A DNA stretch of 64,000 bases from Myxococcus qinghaiensis (GTDB lineage Bacteria > Myxococcota > Myxococcia > Myxococcales > Myxococcaceae). The position numbers and the translations under genes are program-made. The notes beneath the pieces are model-generated. The model was not told the origin of the DNA. It worked only from the letters and a program-made list of their open reading frames with translations, and did no database searches. Location of the stretch: the NCBI RefSeq assembly GCF_024198215.1, contig NZ_JAKCFA010000025.1:62001-126000 (forward strand), written 5' to 3'. Shown piece by piece: positions 1 to 8,721 of the stretch; the first letter of the stretch is position 1; every line of letters starts with the position of its first letter.

Positions 1-275
1 GACTCCACCTGCGCGGCGAAGTAGGCGCGCAGCCGTCGCAGCGGCGTGAGGGACGTGTCGCGCAGCAGCGCCAGGTCCGCGCTGCTGGCGCGCATGTACT
101 GGTCCACCACCGCCGCCCCCAGCGCTTCCTTGCTGTCGAAGTGGTTGTAGAAGGAGCCCTTCGGCACGCCGGCCGCGTCGGTGATGTCCTGCACGCCGCA
201 GCCGTTGAATCCCTGCGTGCGCAGGGTCTCCAGACCGGCGGCGAGCAGCTTCTCGCGAACGCTGACTCTCGGCAT
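1..275 (-). CDS. TetR/AcrR family transcriptional regulator, 5' part only
   Basis: The reading frame starts with ATG at 275 and runs off the left edge of the window, so about 91 N-terminal residues are visible. They form a typical TetR DNA-binding domain: a first helix (REKLLAAGLETLRTQGF), then the helix-turn-helix with GVQDITDAAGVPKGSFYNHF and the usual FDSKEALG tail. The ligand-binding C-terminal domain lies outside the window. It is divergent from the Gal80-like oxidoreductase starting at 470, and TetR regulators often control the neighbouring divergent gene. An 8-bp GACCGGTC palindrome in the shared intergenic region is a candidate operator. The ligand cannot be inferred. Confidence 0.93.
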   Translation of the reverse strand, partial: MPRVSVREKLLAAGLETLRTQGFNGCGVQDITDAAGVPKGSFYNHFDSKEALGAAVVDQYMRASSADLALLRDTSLTPLRRLRAYFAAQVE

Positions 276-366
276 CGCTCCCTTTTAGGGCCCGTGCCCC
301 GGGCCGTCAAAACCGGGGGCTATTTGCATCCAAGCCCATGATTCTCCATGGGATTTCGGTCAACAT

Positions 367-374
367 GACCGGTC
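367..374. promoter_or_regulatory. Candidate TetR operator, palindrome GACCGGTC
   Basis: A perfect 8-bp palindrome GACCGGTC lies in the 194-base divergent region between the TetR gene (start 275) and the oxidoreductase (start 470). Its flanks extend the symmetry imperfectly. TetR proteins commonly bind short palindromes in such regions. The assignment is inference from position and symmetry. Confidence 0.3.
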
Positions 375-469
375 GTCTTGAATCCCAGGAGGCCGCTCGC
401 TAGCTTGCCGGCCGGGAGCGGCGCCCGGACTGGGGTGGCCGTCCCCGTCACCAACGCGGGAGTGGAGCC

Positions 470-1552
470 ATGGGCACGTCGGAGAGGATTCGGGTGGGCA
501 TCATCGGAGCGAGCCCCCAGTGGGGGTGGGCGACGTACGCGCACCTCCCCGCGCTGCAGACCCTGCCGGGCTACCGCGTCACGGCGGTGAGCACCACGCG
601 GCAGGTGAGCGCGGACGAGACGGCGCGCCGGTTCGAGGTGCCGCATGCGTTCGCGAGCTTCGAGCCGCTGGTGGAGCATCCGGAGGTGGACCTGGTGGTC
701 GTCTCCGTGCGCGCGGCAGAGCATGCGCGACTGGTGCGCGCCGCCATCGCGGCGAAGAAGCAAGTGTTCTGCGAGTGGCCGCTGGGCGTCTCGTTGGAGG
801 AGACGACGGAGCTGGCGGCGCTGGCGCGCGAGGCGGGTGTGAGGACCGTCATCGGGCTGCAGCGGCGGCTGGCTCCCGGGGCTCGCTACCTGCGGGACTT
901 GCTTCAGGAGGGCTACGTGGGGAAGGTGCGCTCGGTGACGCTGCAGGTGTCCACGTCGATGCTCGGGCACACGCGGCCCAAGGCGTACGACTACACGGCG
1001 GACGCCAGCAAGGGCGCCAACGTGCTGGCCACCATCACCGCGCACTTCCTCGACACGGTGCTGGCGGCGGTAGGGGACGTGCAGAGCGCGGCGGCGCTGG
1101 TCGCCCGACAACTCGAGCACACCACGCTCGCGGAGACGGGCGAGGTCATCCCCGTCACCGCGCCGGACCAGGTGCTCGTCTCTGGCACGCTGAAGAGCGG
1201 CGCGGTGCTGTCGGCCCATGTCGAGGCCGGCAAGCGCAACGGCGGTGTCATCGGCTGCACCATCACCGGTACTGAGGGAGACCTGTACCTGTCACAGGAC
1301 CTCACCGTGTCCGGCGCGCGGGGCGACAACCAGCCGCTGCAGTCCCTGCCCACGCCGGAGAAGTACGTCCTGAGCCCCAAGGGGGCGCTGACCGACGACG
1401 CGCACCAGACGGCGCAGCTCTACGCCGCCTTCGCGAAGGACCTCGCGGAGGGCACGTCGCTCGCTCCCGACTTCGAGCATGCGCTGAAGCTGCATCGCCT
1501 GCTGAACTCCTTCGCGGAGTCCTCTGCGTCGGGGCAGCGGCTGTCGCTGTAG
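470..1552 (+). CDS. Gfo/Idh/MocA family protein, Gal80-like, without the EKP lysine
   Basis: The 360-residue product has an N-terminal Rossmann NAD(P)-binding domain (VGIIGASPQWGW, residues 9-20) and a C-terminal Gfo/Idh/MocA beta-sheet domain. In most family oxidoreductases the segment after the fifth strand reads CEKP and its lysine is catalytic; here it reads CEWP (Trp at residue 103). The yeast repressor Gal80, a non-enzymatic member, has EWAL at this place, and the following stretch (SLEET, then VRTVIGLQ and GYVGKV) also resembles Gal80. The protein may therefore be an NAD(P)-sensing or atypical enzyme. ATG at 470 is preceded by GGGAG at 458-462. It is divergent from a TetR regulator. 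Family certain, activity uncertain. Confidence 0.9.
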   Translation: MGTSERIRVGIIGASPQWGWATYAHLPALQTLPGYRVTAVSTTRQVSADETARRFEVPHAFASFEPLVEHPEVDLVVVSVRAAEHARLVRAAIAAKKQVFCEWPLGVSLEETTELAALAREAGVRTVIGLQRRLAPGARYLRDLLQEGYVGKVRSVTLQVSTSMLGHTRPKAYDYTADASKGANVLATITAHFLDTVLAAVGDVQSAAALVARQLEHTTLAETGEVIPVTAPDQVLVSGTLKSGAVLSAHVEAGKRNGGVIGCTITGTEGDLYLSQDLTVSGARGDNQPLQSLPTPEKYVLSPKGALTDDAHQTAQLYAAFAKDLAEGTSLAPDFEHALKLHRLLNSFAESSASGQRLSL

Positions 1553-1720
1553 CGACGGGACAGTGGCCGACGTCGTCTGGGAGTCCTCTTCGGTGGGATG
1601 GCATGGAGATGCCGTCCGGGCCGAGGGGTCAATCACGAAGCTCAAGCTCCTCGAGCGGCAGAGCTGCGTCAGCGCCTGGACAGCGTGGCGCGCGAGGACG
1701 CCACGCGCATCCACCACACC

Positions 1721-2236
1721 TCACTCATCCGATTTTCCAACCCAGCGCCCGCTGTCCACAATGTCATCCAGTTCATGATCAAATCCCTCGAACATCGGCG
1801 CGCGCCCCAGCAGCGCCAGATCGACGTAGCAGACAGGAGCAGGCACGACACTCGGAACCAACAATGAGACCCCACCCAGGTGGCTCACCCCATGCGGGCA
1901 CGGATACTCGTCATGGTCCTCGGGCGGAATCATCACCCGCGCAAGCGCAGCTCGTATCCGAGACAATTGCACCGAATCGACATGAGCCGTGCGCACTCCA
2001 ACTTCCTTGACGAACTTCACGCCAAGATATCTGAGCGTCCCATCCGCATGGACAACAAGCTCATAGACCGGGCACGCCCCTTCACAGGGTGTTCGCTGCA
2101 TTGCGACGAGAACGGGGGACCTGGCCCCACCCAGACAATTCTCAAGAGGCGACAACTCCAGGACGCGAGGATGCCTGACTGACGGCCCTTGGCATCCCAG
2201 CCCCATCGACACAATGAAACCAGCCCACGCACGCAT
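1721..2236 (-). CDS. Probable lipoprotein with DUF6438-like domain
   Basis: The product is 171 residues. It starts with a short hydrophobic segment ending in SMGLGC, which can serve as a lipobox with the lipidated cysteine near residue 15. The mature part contains MQRTPCEGACPVYELVV, the pattern typical of DUF6438 proteins (a Cys-x3-Cys-Pro-Val-Tyr loop followed by a strand reading xxDGTxxYxG). The function of DUF6438 is not known. Codon use is less biased toward GC at third positions than in neighbours, which fits a less conserved accessory gene. It lies alone, convergent with the Gal80-like gene and divergent from the DUF547 gene. The domain is recalled from pattern, not searched. Confidence 0.72.
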   Translation of the reverse strand: MRAWAGFIVSMGLGCQGPSVRHPRVLELSPLENCLGGARSPVLVAMQRTPCEGACPVYELVVHADGTLRYLGVKFVKEVGVRTAHVDSVQLSRIRAALARVMIPPEDHDEYPCPHGVSHLGGVSLLVPSVVPAPVCYVDLALLGRAPMFEGFDHELDDIVDSGRWVGKSDE

Positions 2237-2550
2237 CTTTCACCTCGGCCGGCGACAACAATCTCCTGCGGCGTCATTTCAATCTCTTGCCGGCCCCGTC
2301 TGACGCACCGTATCCACATGCCTGCCTAGAGTCTTCACTTCGCCAAGCGCCTCGTCAGAGGACGTCTCATCGCGGAGCCCCCACGTAGAGCGGCGGCTGA
2401 TTCCCTGGCGGAGCCCTCTACGTCGGCGGGGCGCTGTAGGTGCCGCGAGGTAGGTGGCCGGCGGGCATGGCGTCCATTTGTGTGCTCGCCGAGCAGGAGG
2501 CCCTTGGGGACAGGTGGCCTGGGCTCGCCCTGGTCTATGCTGCGCGCCGC
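2237..2550. other. Intergenic region with an inverted repeat
   Basis: This stretch of 314 bases separates the divergent DUF6438-like and DUF547 genes. The first half is relatively AT-rich and may hold the lipoprotein promoter. Near its middle ACGTAGAG (2383-2390) and CTCTACGT (2416-2423) form a perfect 8-bp inverted repeat with a 25-base interior, and GCGGAGCCC occurs twice in direct orientation around it. An open frame continues upstream of 2551 but its third codon positions are much less GC-rich than in the downstream gene, so it was judged non-coding. Confidence 0.5.
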
Positions 2551-3453
2551 GTGGACGCTCCCCTGCCCTCCCGACGACGCTACCTGGTGGCCGCCGTGCT
2601 CTTCGCCAGCATCAGCATGCTGGCGGCACTGGCGACGCTGTACGTGCAGGGTCTGCTCCCCGCCTCCGTGCCTTCCGCCGACGAGCCCTTCCACTATCAG
2701 GGCTTCGAGAAGGTGCTCCGGCATGTGCGGCCGGACGGAGACGTGGACTTCTCCTCCATGGGCCTGGAGCGCGCGGAGCTGGACCGCTTCGTCGCGTCGC
2801 TCGCCACCTTCTCTCCGCACAACCGGCCGGATGTCTTTCCCACGTCGGAGGACGCCCTCGCGTTCTGGCTCAACGCCTACCACGCGCTCGTGCTCCAGCA
2901 GGTGGTGGATGGGTATCCCTATCTGGAGAGCGTGGAGCAGCCGTGGCCAGGACGCTTCTTCTGGGCCCGCTCGTGGCCGGTGGGCGGCCGGCGCATGACG
3001 CTGTGGTCGCTGCGCCACCGCATCCTCTCCGAGGAGTTCGCCGACCCGCGCGTCCACCTCGCGCTCTTCCACGCCACCCGGGGCGGCCCGCGCATGGACA
3101 GCTCCCACTTCCAGCCTGAGTACCTCGACGCGCAGCTCAACGAGGCCAGCCGCCGCTTCGTGGGTGACAAGCGCCACGTGCGCCTGGATAGGGACACCGT
3201 GCACCTGTCACAGCTGTTCTACACCTACCGCGAAGACTTCCTCGCCGCCCTGCCCGAGGGCCGCCGGGGCAACGTGCTCCAGTTCGTCTGGGCCTTCCTG
3301 CCCGACACCTGCGAGGAGCGCCCCGGCTGCGACACCCGCGCCGACCTGGACCATGCCTGCGGCCCCAAGCTGGACCGCTGCCACATCGTCTTCGAGCCGG
3401 AAGACACCACGCTCCCGGACGCCGCCGCGCGTCCCTCTCGCTCGGAGCGCTGA
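2551..3453 (+). CDS. Membrane-anchored DUF547 domain protein
   Basis: From GTG 2551 the protein has 300 residues: a short basic N-terminus (PSRRR), one transmembrane helix (YLVAAVLFASISMLAALATL) and an extracytoplasmic DUF547 domain. Typical DUF547 features are the DRFVASLATF segment, ALAFWLNAYHALVL, then FHATRGGPRM and a late LSQLFYTYREDF. DUF547 proteins are widespread, have unknown activity and show a distant papain/transglutaminase-like look. The open frame extends upstream to ATG 2440 or 2467, but third-position GC drops sharply before 2551. No strong ribosome site is visible before 2551, so the start is uncertain. The stop is only six bases from the stop of the convergent ATPase gene. 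Confidence 0.82.
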   Translation: MDAPLPSRRRYLVAAVLFASISMLAALATLYVQGLLPASVPSADEPFHYQGFEKVLRHVRPDGDVDFSSMGLERAELDRFVASLATFSPHNRPDVFPTSEDALAFWLNAYHALVLQQVVDGYPYLESVEQPWPGRFFWARSWPVGGRRMTLWSLRHRILSEEFADPRVHLALFHATRGGPRMDSSHFQPEYLDAQLNEASRRFVGDKRHVRLDRDTVHLSQLFYTYREDFLAALPEGRRGNVLQFVWAFLPDTCEERPGCDTRADLDHACGPKLDRCHIVFEPEDTTLPDAAARPSRSER

Positions 3454-3459
3454 AGCCCC

Positions 3460-6312
3460 TCACGCCGGCAGGCGCTGACGAGGCCCCGGAGGTGGCGTGT
3501 GCTCCTCGTTCTCGTCCTCGTGAGAGCGGGAGTGATTCACCGGCCCACCGTCCTTGCGCCCGCGCAGCCACTTCTCCAGCCCCACCGCGGGCACCACCAC
3601 CGCCCCCACCAGCACGGACAGGCCAATGGCCTCCAGCGACAGCGGCGCGGTGCCGAAGATGCGCCGCATGAAGGGCACGTACATGAAGGCGAGCTGCAAG
3701 AGCACCAGCGTTCCAATCCCCATGAACACGGAGGGGTTGCTGAACAGCCCCACCTTGCGCAGCGAGCCCGTCAACGTGCGGCACATCACCATGTAGAAAA
3801 TCTGGAAGCTGATGACGGTGTTCACCGCCATCGTCTGCGCCTCGGCCAGCGCCCGCGCATGCCCCACCTCGGGCACCTCGTGCGAGTACTCCCAGAGGAA
3901 CAAGCCAATGGCGCCCGCCGTCATCAACAGGGCCACGAGGCCCGTGCGCATCACGATGAAGTGGCTGAGCACCGGCGCGTCCGGACTCCGGGGCCTGCGC
4001 CGCATGATGTCCGACTCGCGCGCCTCGAACGCGAGCGGCAGCGCGAGCGACACCGTGGCCACCAGGTTTATCCAGAGCAGCTGCGTGGGCAGCATCGCCA
4101 TCAGCGGCACCGGCCCCCCACCGAAGTCCTGGATGGGGAAGAAGGCCACGCCGCACAGGAGAATCAGCGCCAGGCCCAGGTTCGTGGGCAGCACGAAGGC
4201 CAGGGACTTGATGAGGTTGTCGTAGACGCGCCGTCCCTCTTCCACCGCCGCCGCGATGGAGGCGAAGTTGTCGTCCGTGAGGACGATGTCCGCCGCCTCC
4301 TTGGACACCGCCGTCCCGGTGATGCCCATCGCCACGCCGATGTTCGCCTGCTTGAGCGCGGGCGCGTCGTTGACGCCATCCCCCGTCATCGCCACCACGT
4401 GTCGCCGCTGCTGGAGCGCGCGCACCAGTCGCAGCTTGTGCTCCGGCGCCACGCGCGCGAAGACATTCGTGCGTTCGACGACGTCCGCCAGCTCCTCGTC
4501 ATCCAGCGCGCCCAGCCTGGCGCCCACGACACCAGGCGTCCCCGGCTCGTGCAGCCCCAACCGCGCGCCAATGGCCTCCGCCGTCGCCGGATGGTCGCCG
4601 GTAATCATCTTCACGACGATGCCCGCCTCGTGACACGCCCGCACCGCCTCGATGGCTTCTTCTCGCGGCGGGTCCATCATCCCTTCCAGCCCCAGCAGCT
4701 CCAAGCCGCCCTCCACGTCCTCCGGTGACACGGTGTCCCGCCCCCGCGGCAGCTCGCGCGAGGCCACGGCGAGCACGCGCATCCCCCGCCGCGCCAGGCG
4801 CTCCACCTCCTCGAGCACCTCCTCGTTCGACGCGGCACCCTCCGGCGCGCACCGCGCCAGCACGGCCTCGGGCGCGCCCTTGAGGAGCAGCACGCGGCCT
4901 CCTCGTCCGTCGTCATGGAGGGTGGCCATGAACTGGTGCTCGGACTCGAAGGGGATGGCGTCCAACCGGCGGAAACGCTCACGGGCCTTGTCCACACCCA
5001 GGCCCGCCTTCTCCGCCGCCACCACCAGCGCGCCCTCGGTGGGGTCTCCCGTCAGCCGCCAGTCGCCATCCGTCCGGCCATGCAACACGGCGTCGTTGCA
5101 CAGCGCGCCCGCGAGCAGCAGCTCCCTCACATCCTCTGGCACCAGCAGCGCGCTGAGCGGAGGCCCGTCCCGGCGCAGCTCGCCCCGAGGCGCGTAGCCC
5201 ACCCCGGTGACGGTGTAGCGCCCCGTCGGCGTCCACAGCGCCTGCACCGTCATCTCGTTGCGCGTCAGCGTGCCCGTCTTGTCCGAGCAGATGACGGTGG
5301 TGCTGCCCAGCGTCTCCACCGCCGGCAGCTTGCGGATGACGGCGCGACGGGCCGCCATGCGCTGCACGCCGATGGCCAGGGCGATGGTGACGATGGCGGG
5401 CAGGCCCTCCGGAATCGCCGCCACCGCGAGGGTAATCGCCACCACCACCGCCTCACCGAGGTCATAGCCGCGCCACAGCCCCACCCCGAGCAGGAGGACG
5501 GACACGACGAGGATGGCCACGGTGATGACCTTGGCGATGCTCGCGAGCGCCTTCGTCAACGGCGTCTGAAGGTCCGTGGCCCCATGGAGCATCTCGGAGA
5601 TGCGGCCCAGCTCCGTGGCGCCGCCCGTGGCCACCACCACCGCCGTGGCCGCGCCGGACGTCACCAGCGTGCCGCCGAAGACAACGCTCGTCCTGTCGCC
5701 CAGCTCCGCGTCCTCCTCGACGGACGAGGGCTGCTTCGCCGCCGGCACCGACTCGCCGGTGAGCGCGGCCTCCTCGATTTGGAGATTGCGCGAGGACACC
5801 AGCCGCATGTCCGCGGGCACCTTGTCGCCCGAGGCGAGCTCCACCACGTCGCCGGGCACCAGCTCCGCGGCCGGCACCGCGCGCTTGTCGCCGTGACGCA
5901 CCACCGTCGCGTTCTCCGGCACCATCCGGCTCAGCGCTTCTATGGCCTTGCTCGCACGGAACTCCTGCACGAAGCCGATGACGGTGTTGAGCACCACCAC
6001 CGCCGCCACCACCAGCCCGTCCGTCACCTTCCCCATCACCACCGCGAGCACCGCGGAGACGATGAGCACCCAGATGAACGGGCTGTTCACCTGGCGCCAG
6101 AGCAGCCGCAGCGGCCCTTCCCCCTTCTGGCGCTCCAGCACGTTGGGCCCGTGGCGCAGCAGCCGCTCGCGCGCCTGCTCGTCCGTCAGTCCCTTCGAGC
6201 CGCTCTCCAGTCGCTCGAACACCCGCTCGGGCGGCAGGGCATGCCAGGGCACGGCTCCGCGTGAGGACGCACGGCCGTCCTCTCCAGACGCGGCGGGTGG
6301 CGGCTCATGCAT
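3460..6312 (-). CDS. P-type cation-transporting ATPase (P2 group)
   Basis: The 950-residue product is a complete P-type ATPase. In order: cation ATPase N-terminal domain, actuator domain with TGES, the PEGLP motif in M4, the phosphorylation motif DKTGTLT (Asp344), a nucleotide-binding domain, TGDGVNDAPALK, and a C-terminal block of membrane helices. The overall form is that of SERCA/PMCA-like P2 pumps. In M6 the SERCA calcium-ligand stretch NLVTDG is replaced by NLVATV, so one acidic ligand is missing and calcium specificity should not be assumed; actinobacterial CtpF-like pumps have a similar change. The tail after the last helix is polar (about 30 residues). It stands alone, so regulation and substrate are not shown by context. 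Confidence 0.95.
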   Translation of the reverse strand: MHEPPPAASGEDGRASSRGAVPWHALPPERVFERLESGSKGLTDEQARERLLRHGPNVLERQKGEGPLRLLWRQVNSPFIWVLIVSAVLAVVMGKVTDGLVVAAVVVLNTVIGFVQEFRASKAIEALSRMVPENATVVRHGDKRAVPAAELVPGDVVELASGDKVPADMRLVSSRNLQIEEAALTGESVPAAKQPSSVEEDAELGDRTSVVFGGTLVTSGAATAVVVATGGATELGRISEMLHGATDLQTPLTKALASIAKVITVAILVVSVLLLGVGLWRGYDLGEAVVVAITLAVAAIPEGLPAIVTIALAIGVQRMAARRAVIRKLPAVETLGSTTVICSDKTGTLTRNEMTVQALWTPTGRYTVTGVGYAPRGELRRDGPPLSALLVPEDVRELLLAGALCNDAVLHGRTDGDWRLTGDPTEGALVVAAEKAGLGVDKARERFRRLDAIPFESEHQFMATLHDDGRGGRVLLLKGAPEAVLARCAPEGAASNEEVLEEVERLARRGMRVLAVASRELPRGRDTVSPEDVEGGLELLGLEGMMDPPREEAIEAVRACHEAGIVVKMITGDHPATAEAIGARLGLHEPGTPGVVGARLGALDDEELADVVERTNVFARVAPEHKLRLVRALQQRRHVVAMTGDGVNDAPALKQANIGVAMGITGTAVSKEAADIVLTDDNFASIAAAVEEGRRVYDNLIKSLAFVLPTNLGLALILLCGVAFFPIQDFGGGPVPLMAMLPTQLLWINLVATVSLALPLAFEARESDIMRRRPRSPDAPVLSHFIVMRTGLVALLMTAGAIGLFLWEYSHEVPEVGHARALAEAQTMAVNTVISFQIFYMVMCRTLTGSLRKVGLFSNPSVFMGIGTLVLLQLAFMYVPFMRRIFGTAPLSLEAIGLSVLVGAVVVPAVGLEKWLRGRKDGGPVNHSRSHEDENEEHTPPPGPRQRLPA

Positions 6313-6452
6313 GGGACTCCCCCTGGCAGACCTCGGCGGTGACGGGAGGCTTCACCTCCACCTCACCTGGGAAAGCTATGTCCGCCCCCTCCGCGCGCCT
6401 CACGCCCGCCCTCGGAGGGAGCAGGCATCGGCACGCGCCCGTGACAAAGTCA

Positions 6453-6481
6453 TTGCCCTTTACGCATTTTCCAAGTAATCA
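6453..6481 (+). promoter_or_regulatory. Candidate sigma-70-type promoter before the HEAT-repeat pair
   Basis: TTGCCC at 6453-6458 and TAATCA at 6476-6481 are separated by 17 bases, a plausible -35/-10 pair. The surrounding 70 bases are markedly AT-rich for this genome. The first gene start follows at 6520. Confidence 0.35.
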
Positions 6482-6519
6482 AGAATTAATAGTTTTAACC
6501 ACCTATCGACTTTCTCCTG

Positions 6520-7686
6520 ATGACCTTCAGAAAGCCTGGTTGGGCCCTGGTGGGCGCGGTGCTGGTGGCCTCGGCCGTCGCGCTGCTGCTCTTCCGAGGG
6601 ACGCCTCCTTCCTCCCCGGACAGCACCGACACCGTGAGTGCCGCGAGGCAGCCCACCTCAAGCGGTGTCCTCGTCGGCACGCCTTCAGGCGCGTCGCCTT
6701 CGACCGAGCCGACCCCGGCGATTGAGCAGCTCCCGATGCCAGGGTGCTGGGATGGCCTGCGCCAGTTGGACAAGACGGCCACGCTGGACTCGCTGCGCGA
6801 GGCGCTGGCCGTGGCGGTGGGCAATCGGGACAACCTGCTGGCGGCGTACCTCCAGGAGCGCCTGACGGAGCTGGTGGGCCAGGACGCGGGCCGCGCGCTC
6901 CAGGTCGTCGAGTGGGCGAAGCAGGCCAGTCCTCCGCAGCTGGGGCTCTACCTGGATGCCCTCAAGGCCGCGCCGGCCGTGCACGACGCCAAGGTGTCCG
7001 AGGCGCTGCTGAAGCTGGGCGAGGACAAGAGCCTGCCGCTGCAGAACCGCTCGGCGGCGCTGGACGCGCTGGAGACGCAGCGTCGGCTGTCCCCTGGAGA
7101 CCTCGCGCGCCTGAAGGCCGTGGCGCTGGACGAGACGGCGGACTCCACGGCGTGGGTGGCCACGCGCACCCTGGGCCGGGTGATGAAGGAGGACTTCGAG
7201 CGCACCGGCACCCATGCCCCGTACTGGAAGGAGCTGCTCTCCATCGCCGGACAGTCGGATGACATGGCGGTGCGGCTGCTCGCGCTGGAGATGCCGTCGT
7301 ACTCCAATCCGCTCATCGGCTCGGAGTCCTTCGACGAGCTGAAGCGCATCCTCACCACGGACCGCGAGCGCGACGTGCGGGAGATGGCGGCCTTCCGGCT
7401 CGGCGTCACGCGAGAGCCGGAGGAGGCCCTGAAAATCTACGAGGCGGCCTTCGAGAAGGAGCACGACGTCTGCGTGCGCTGGGCCATCTTCCGCTTCGCC
7501 GTGCGCGCCGCCGGAGAGCAGGCGCTGCCGCTGCTGGCGAGGCTGGCCGCGAAGGACCCGCGCTTCCAGCGCGACTACGCGGAGTTCAAGCAGCTCTACG
7601 CCTCGGGCACGGTGGACTTCGCCCGCATCTGGCTGGGCAAGGGCGAGCACCACGCGTGCCTCGTCGAGGAAGGAGCGCCGCACTGA
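6520..7686 (+). CDS. Membrane-anchored HEAT-repeat-like protein
   Basis: The 388-residue product begins with an uncleaved signal anchor (WALVGAVLVASAVALLLF, residues 8-25), then a Ser/Pro/Thr-rich linker. An all-helical body of repeated hairpins follows, with segments such as LQNRSAALDALETQRRL and REMAAFRLG that look like divergent HEAT or PBS-lyase repeats. It probably faces the periplasm. Its stop codon overlaps the start codon of the next gene (TGATG at 7684-7688), so the two are translationally coupled and likely act together. A possible promoter lies at 6453-6481. The role is unknown; HEAT repeats normally serve protein binding. Confidence 0.78.
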   Translation: MTFRKPGWALVGAVLVASAVALLLFRGTPPSSPDSTDTVSAARQPTSSGVLVGTPSGASPSTEPTPAIEQLPMPGCWDGLRQLDKTATLDSLREALAVAVGNRDNLLAAYLQERLTELVGQDAGRALQVVEWAKQASPPQLGLYLDALKAAPAVHDAKVSEALLKLGEDKSLPLQNRSAALDALETQRRLSPGDLARLKAVALDETADSTAWVATRTLGRVMKEDFERTGTHAPYWKELLSIAGQSDDMAVRLLALEMPSYSNPLIGSESFDELKRILTTDRERDVREMAAFRLGVTREPEEALKIYEAAFEKEHDVCVRWAIFRFAVRAAGEQALPLLARLAAKDPRFQRDYAEFKQLYASGTVDFARIWLGKGEHHACLVEEGAPH

Positions 7687-8672
7687 TGGACGCCCTCGTG
7701 AGGAAGCACCTGGCGCGCGCGCTGCTGGTGTCGGCACTGGTGTCTGGAGCGCTGCCCGCGAGCGCGGCCCCGCCCTTGCTGACGCCGTCCACGTGCACGG
7801 TGGAGACGATGCTGGTGGACGTGCGCGCGGCGCTGAAGGACGGCTCGCCCGCGCTGCGGCGCTACGTGAAGGTGCGGCTGCGCGAGGCGGCGCTGGCCCT
7901 GCCCGTCGCGGAGCTGCAGGCCGCGCTGGAGCGGGAGCGCGAGCCGGAGGTGCTGGAGGCCCTGGGCGCGGCGCTGGCCACCAAGGCGAGCCACGCCGAG
8001 TCACCCACGCTGGTGCAGCCCCTGCTCGCCCGAGCCGCCGGAGACGCGGACCCGGCCGCGCGCGCCGCGGCGGTGCGCGCCCTGAGGGCCACGCCCTCCG
8101 TGGAGTTCATGGCGAAGAACGGCGGCGTGGTGACGTACGAGCAGCTCGCGCGGGACGCCTCCCCCGAGGTGCGCCGGGCCGTCGCCGACAACCTGATTGA
8201 AGAGAGCGCCCAGGTGTACTCGGGCCATGACCGCGCGGTGTCGGAGACGGCGGTGGCGGTGGCCACCTCGACGGAGGACCCGGCGGTGGCGGCGAAGCTC
8301 CTGGGCGAGATTTCCATGGAGGCCGTGGGCCACGAGGCGGTGGAGCGCGTCACCGGACACCTGAAGTCGGAGGACCCGGGCCTGCGCGCGGCGGCGGCCA
8401 CGGCGCTGGGCGGCGTGCCGGGGGCGGAGGCGACGGGGGCGCGGCGCTCGCTGGAGGAGGCCTTCCGGCGCGACTCGAATCCGGCGGTGCGCAAGGCGGC
8501 GCTGGAGGGAATCGCCCGGCTGGGCCAGTCCTCCGCGCGGCCCCTCCTGGAGTCGCTGCGCGGGGTGGACGCGAGCATGGACTTGGAAATCGACGCGTGG
8601 CTGTCCGCGCTGAAGCTCAACCTCCAGGAGTGGCACCTGCTGCTGCGCGAGAAGCAGCGGCTGCGGAGGTGA
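7686..8672 (+). CDS. Secreted HEAT-repeat domain protein
   Basis: ATG 7686 overlaps the upstream stop and gives a 328-residue product with a cleavable signal peptide (LARALLVSALVSGALPASA). The rest is a run of HEAT-like helical pairs rich in alanine and arginine, for example DPAARAAAVRALRATPS, DPGLRAAAATALGGVPG and NPAVRKAALEGIARLG. These are typical HEAT/PBS-lyase spacings of about 30 residues. With the membrane-anchored partner encoded just upstream it probably forms a periplasmic scaffold. An earlier in-frame ATG at 7656 exists but lies inside the upstream gene and has no signal peptide directly after it. Function unknown. Confidence 0.82.
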   Translation: MDALVRKHLARALLVSALVSGALPASAAPPLLTPSTCTVETMLVDVRAALKDGSPALRRYVKVRLREAALALPVAELQAALEREREPEVLEALGAALATKASHAESPTLVQPLLARAAGDADPAARAAAVRALRATPSVEFMAKNGGVVTYEQLARDASPEVRRAVADNLIEESAQVYSGHDRAVSETAVAVATSTEDPAVAAKLLGEISMEAVGHEAVERVTGHLKSEDPGLRAAAATALGGVPGAEATGARRSLEEAFRRDSNPAVRKAALEGIARLGQSSARPLLESLRGVDASMDLEIDAWLSALKLNLQEWHLLLREKQRLRR

Positions 8673-8721
8673 CCCCTGCATCACCGCAGTGCCGCAGCGA
8701 AACAACTCAGAGGAGGTTTTC

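Noticed and set aside
2440..2550. N-terminal extension of the DUF547 protein from ATG 2440 or 2467
   Set aside because: Third-position GC is clearly lower than in the downstream gene, and the sequence before the membrane helix has no signal-like character.
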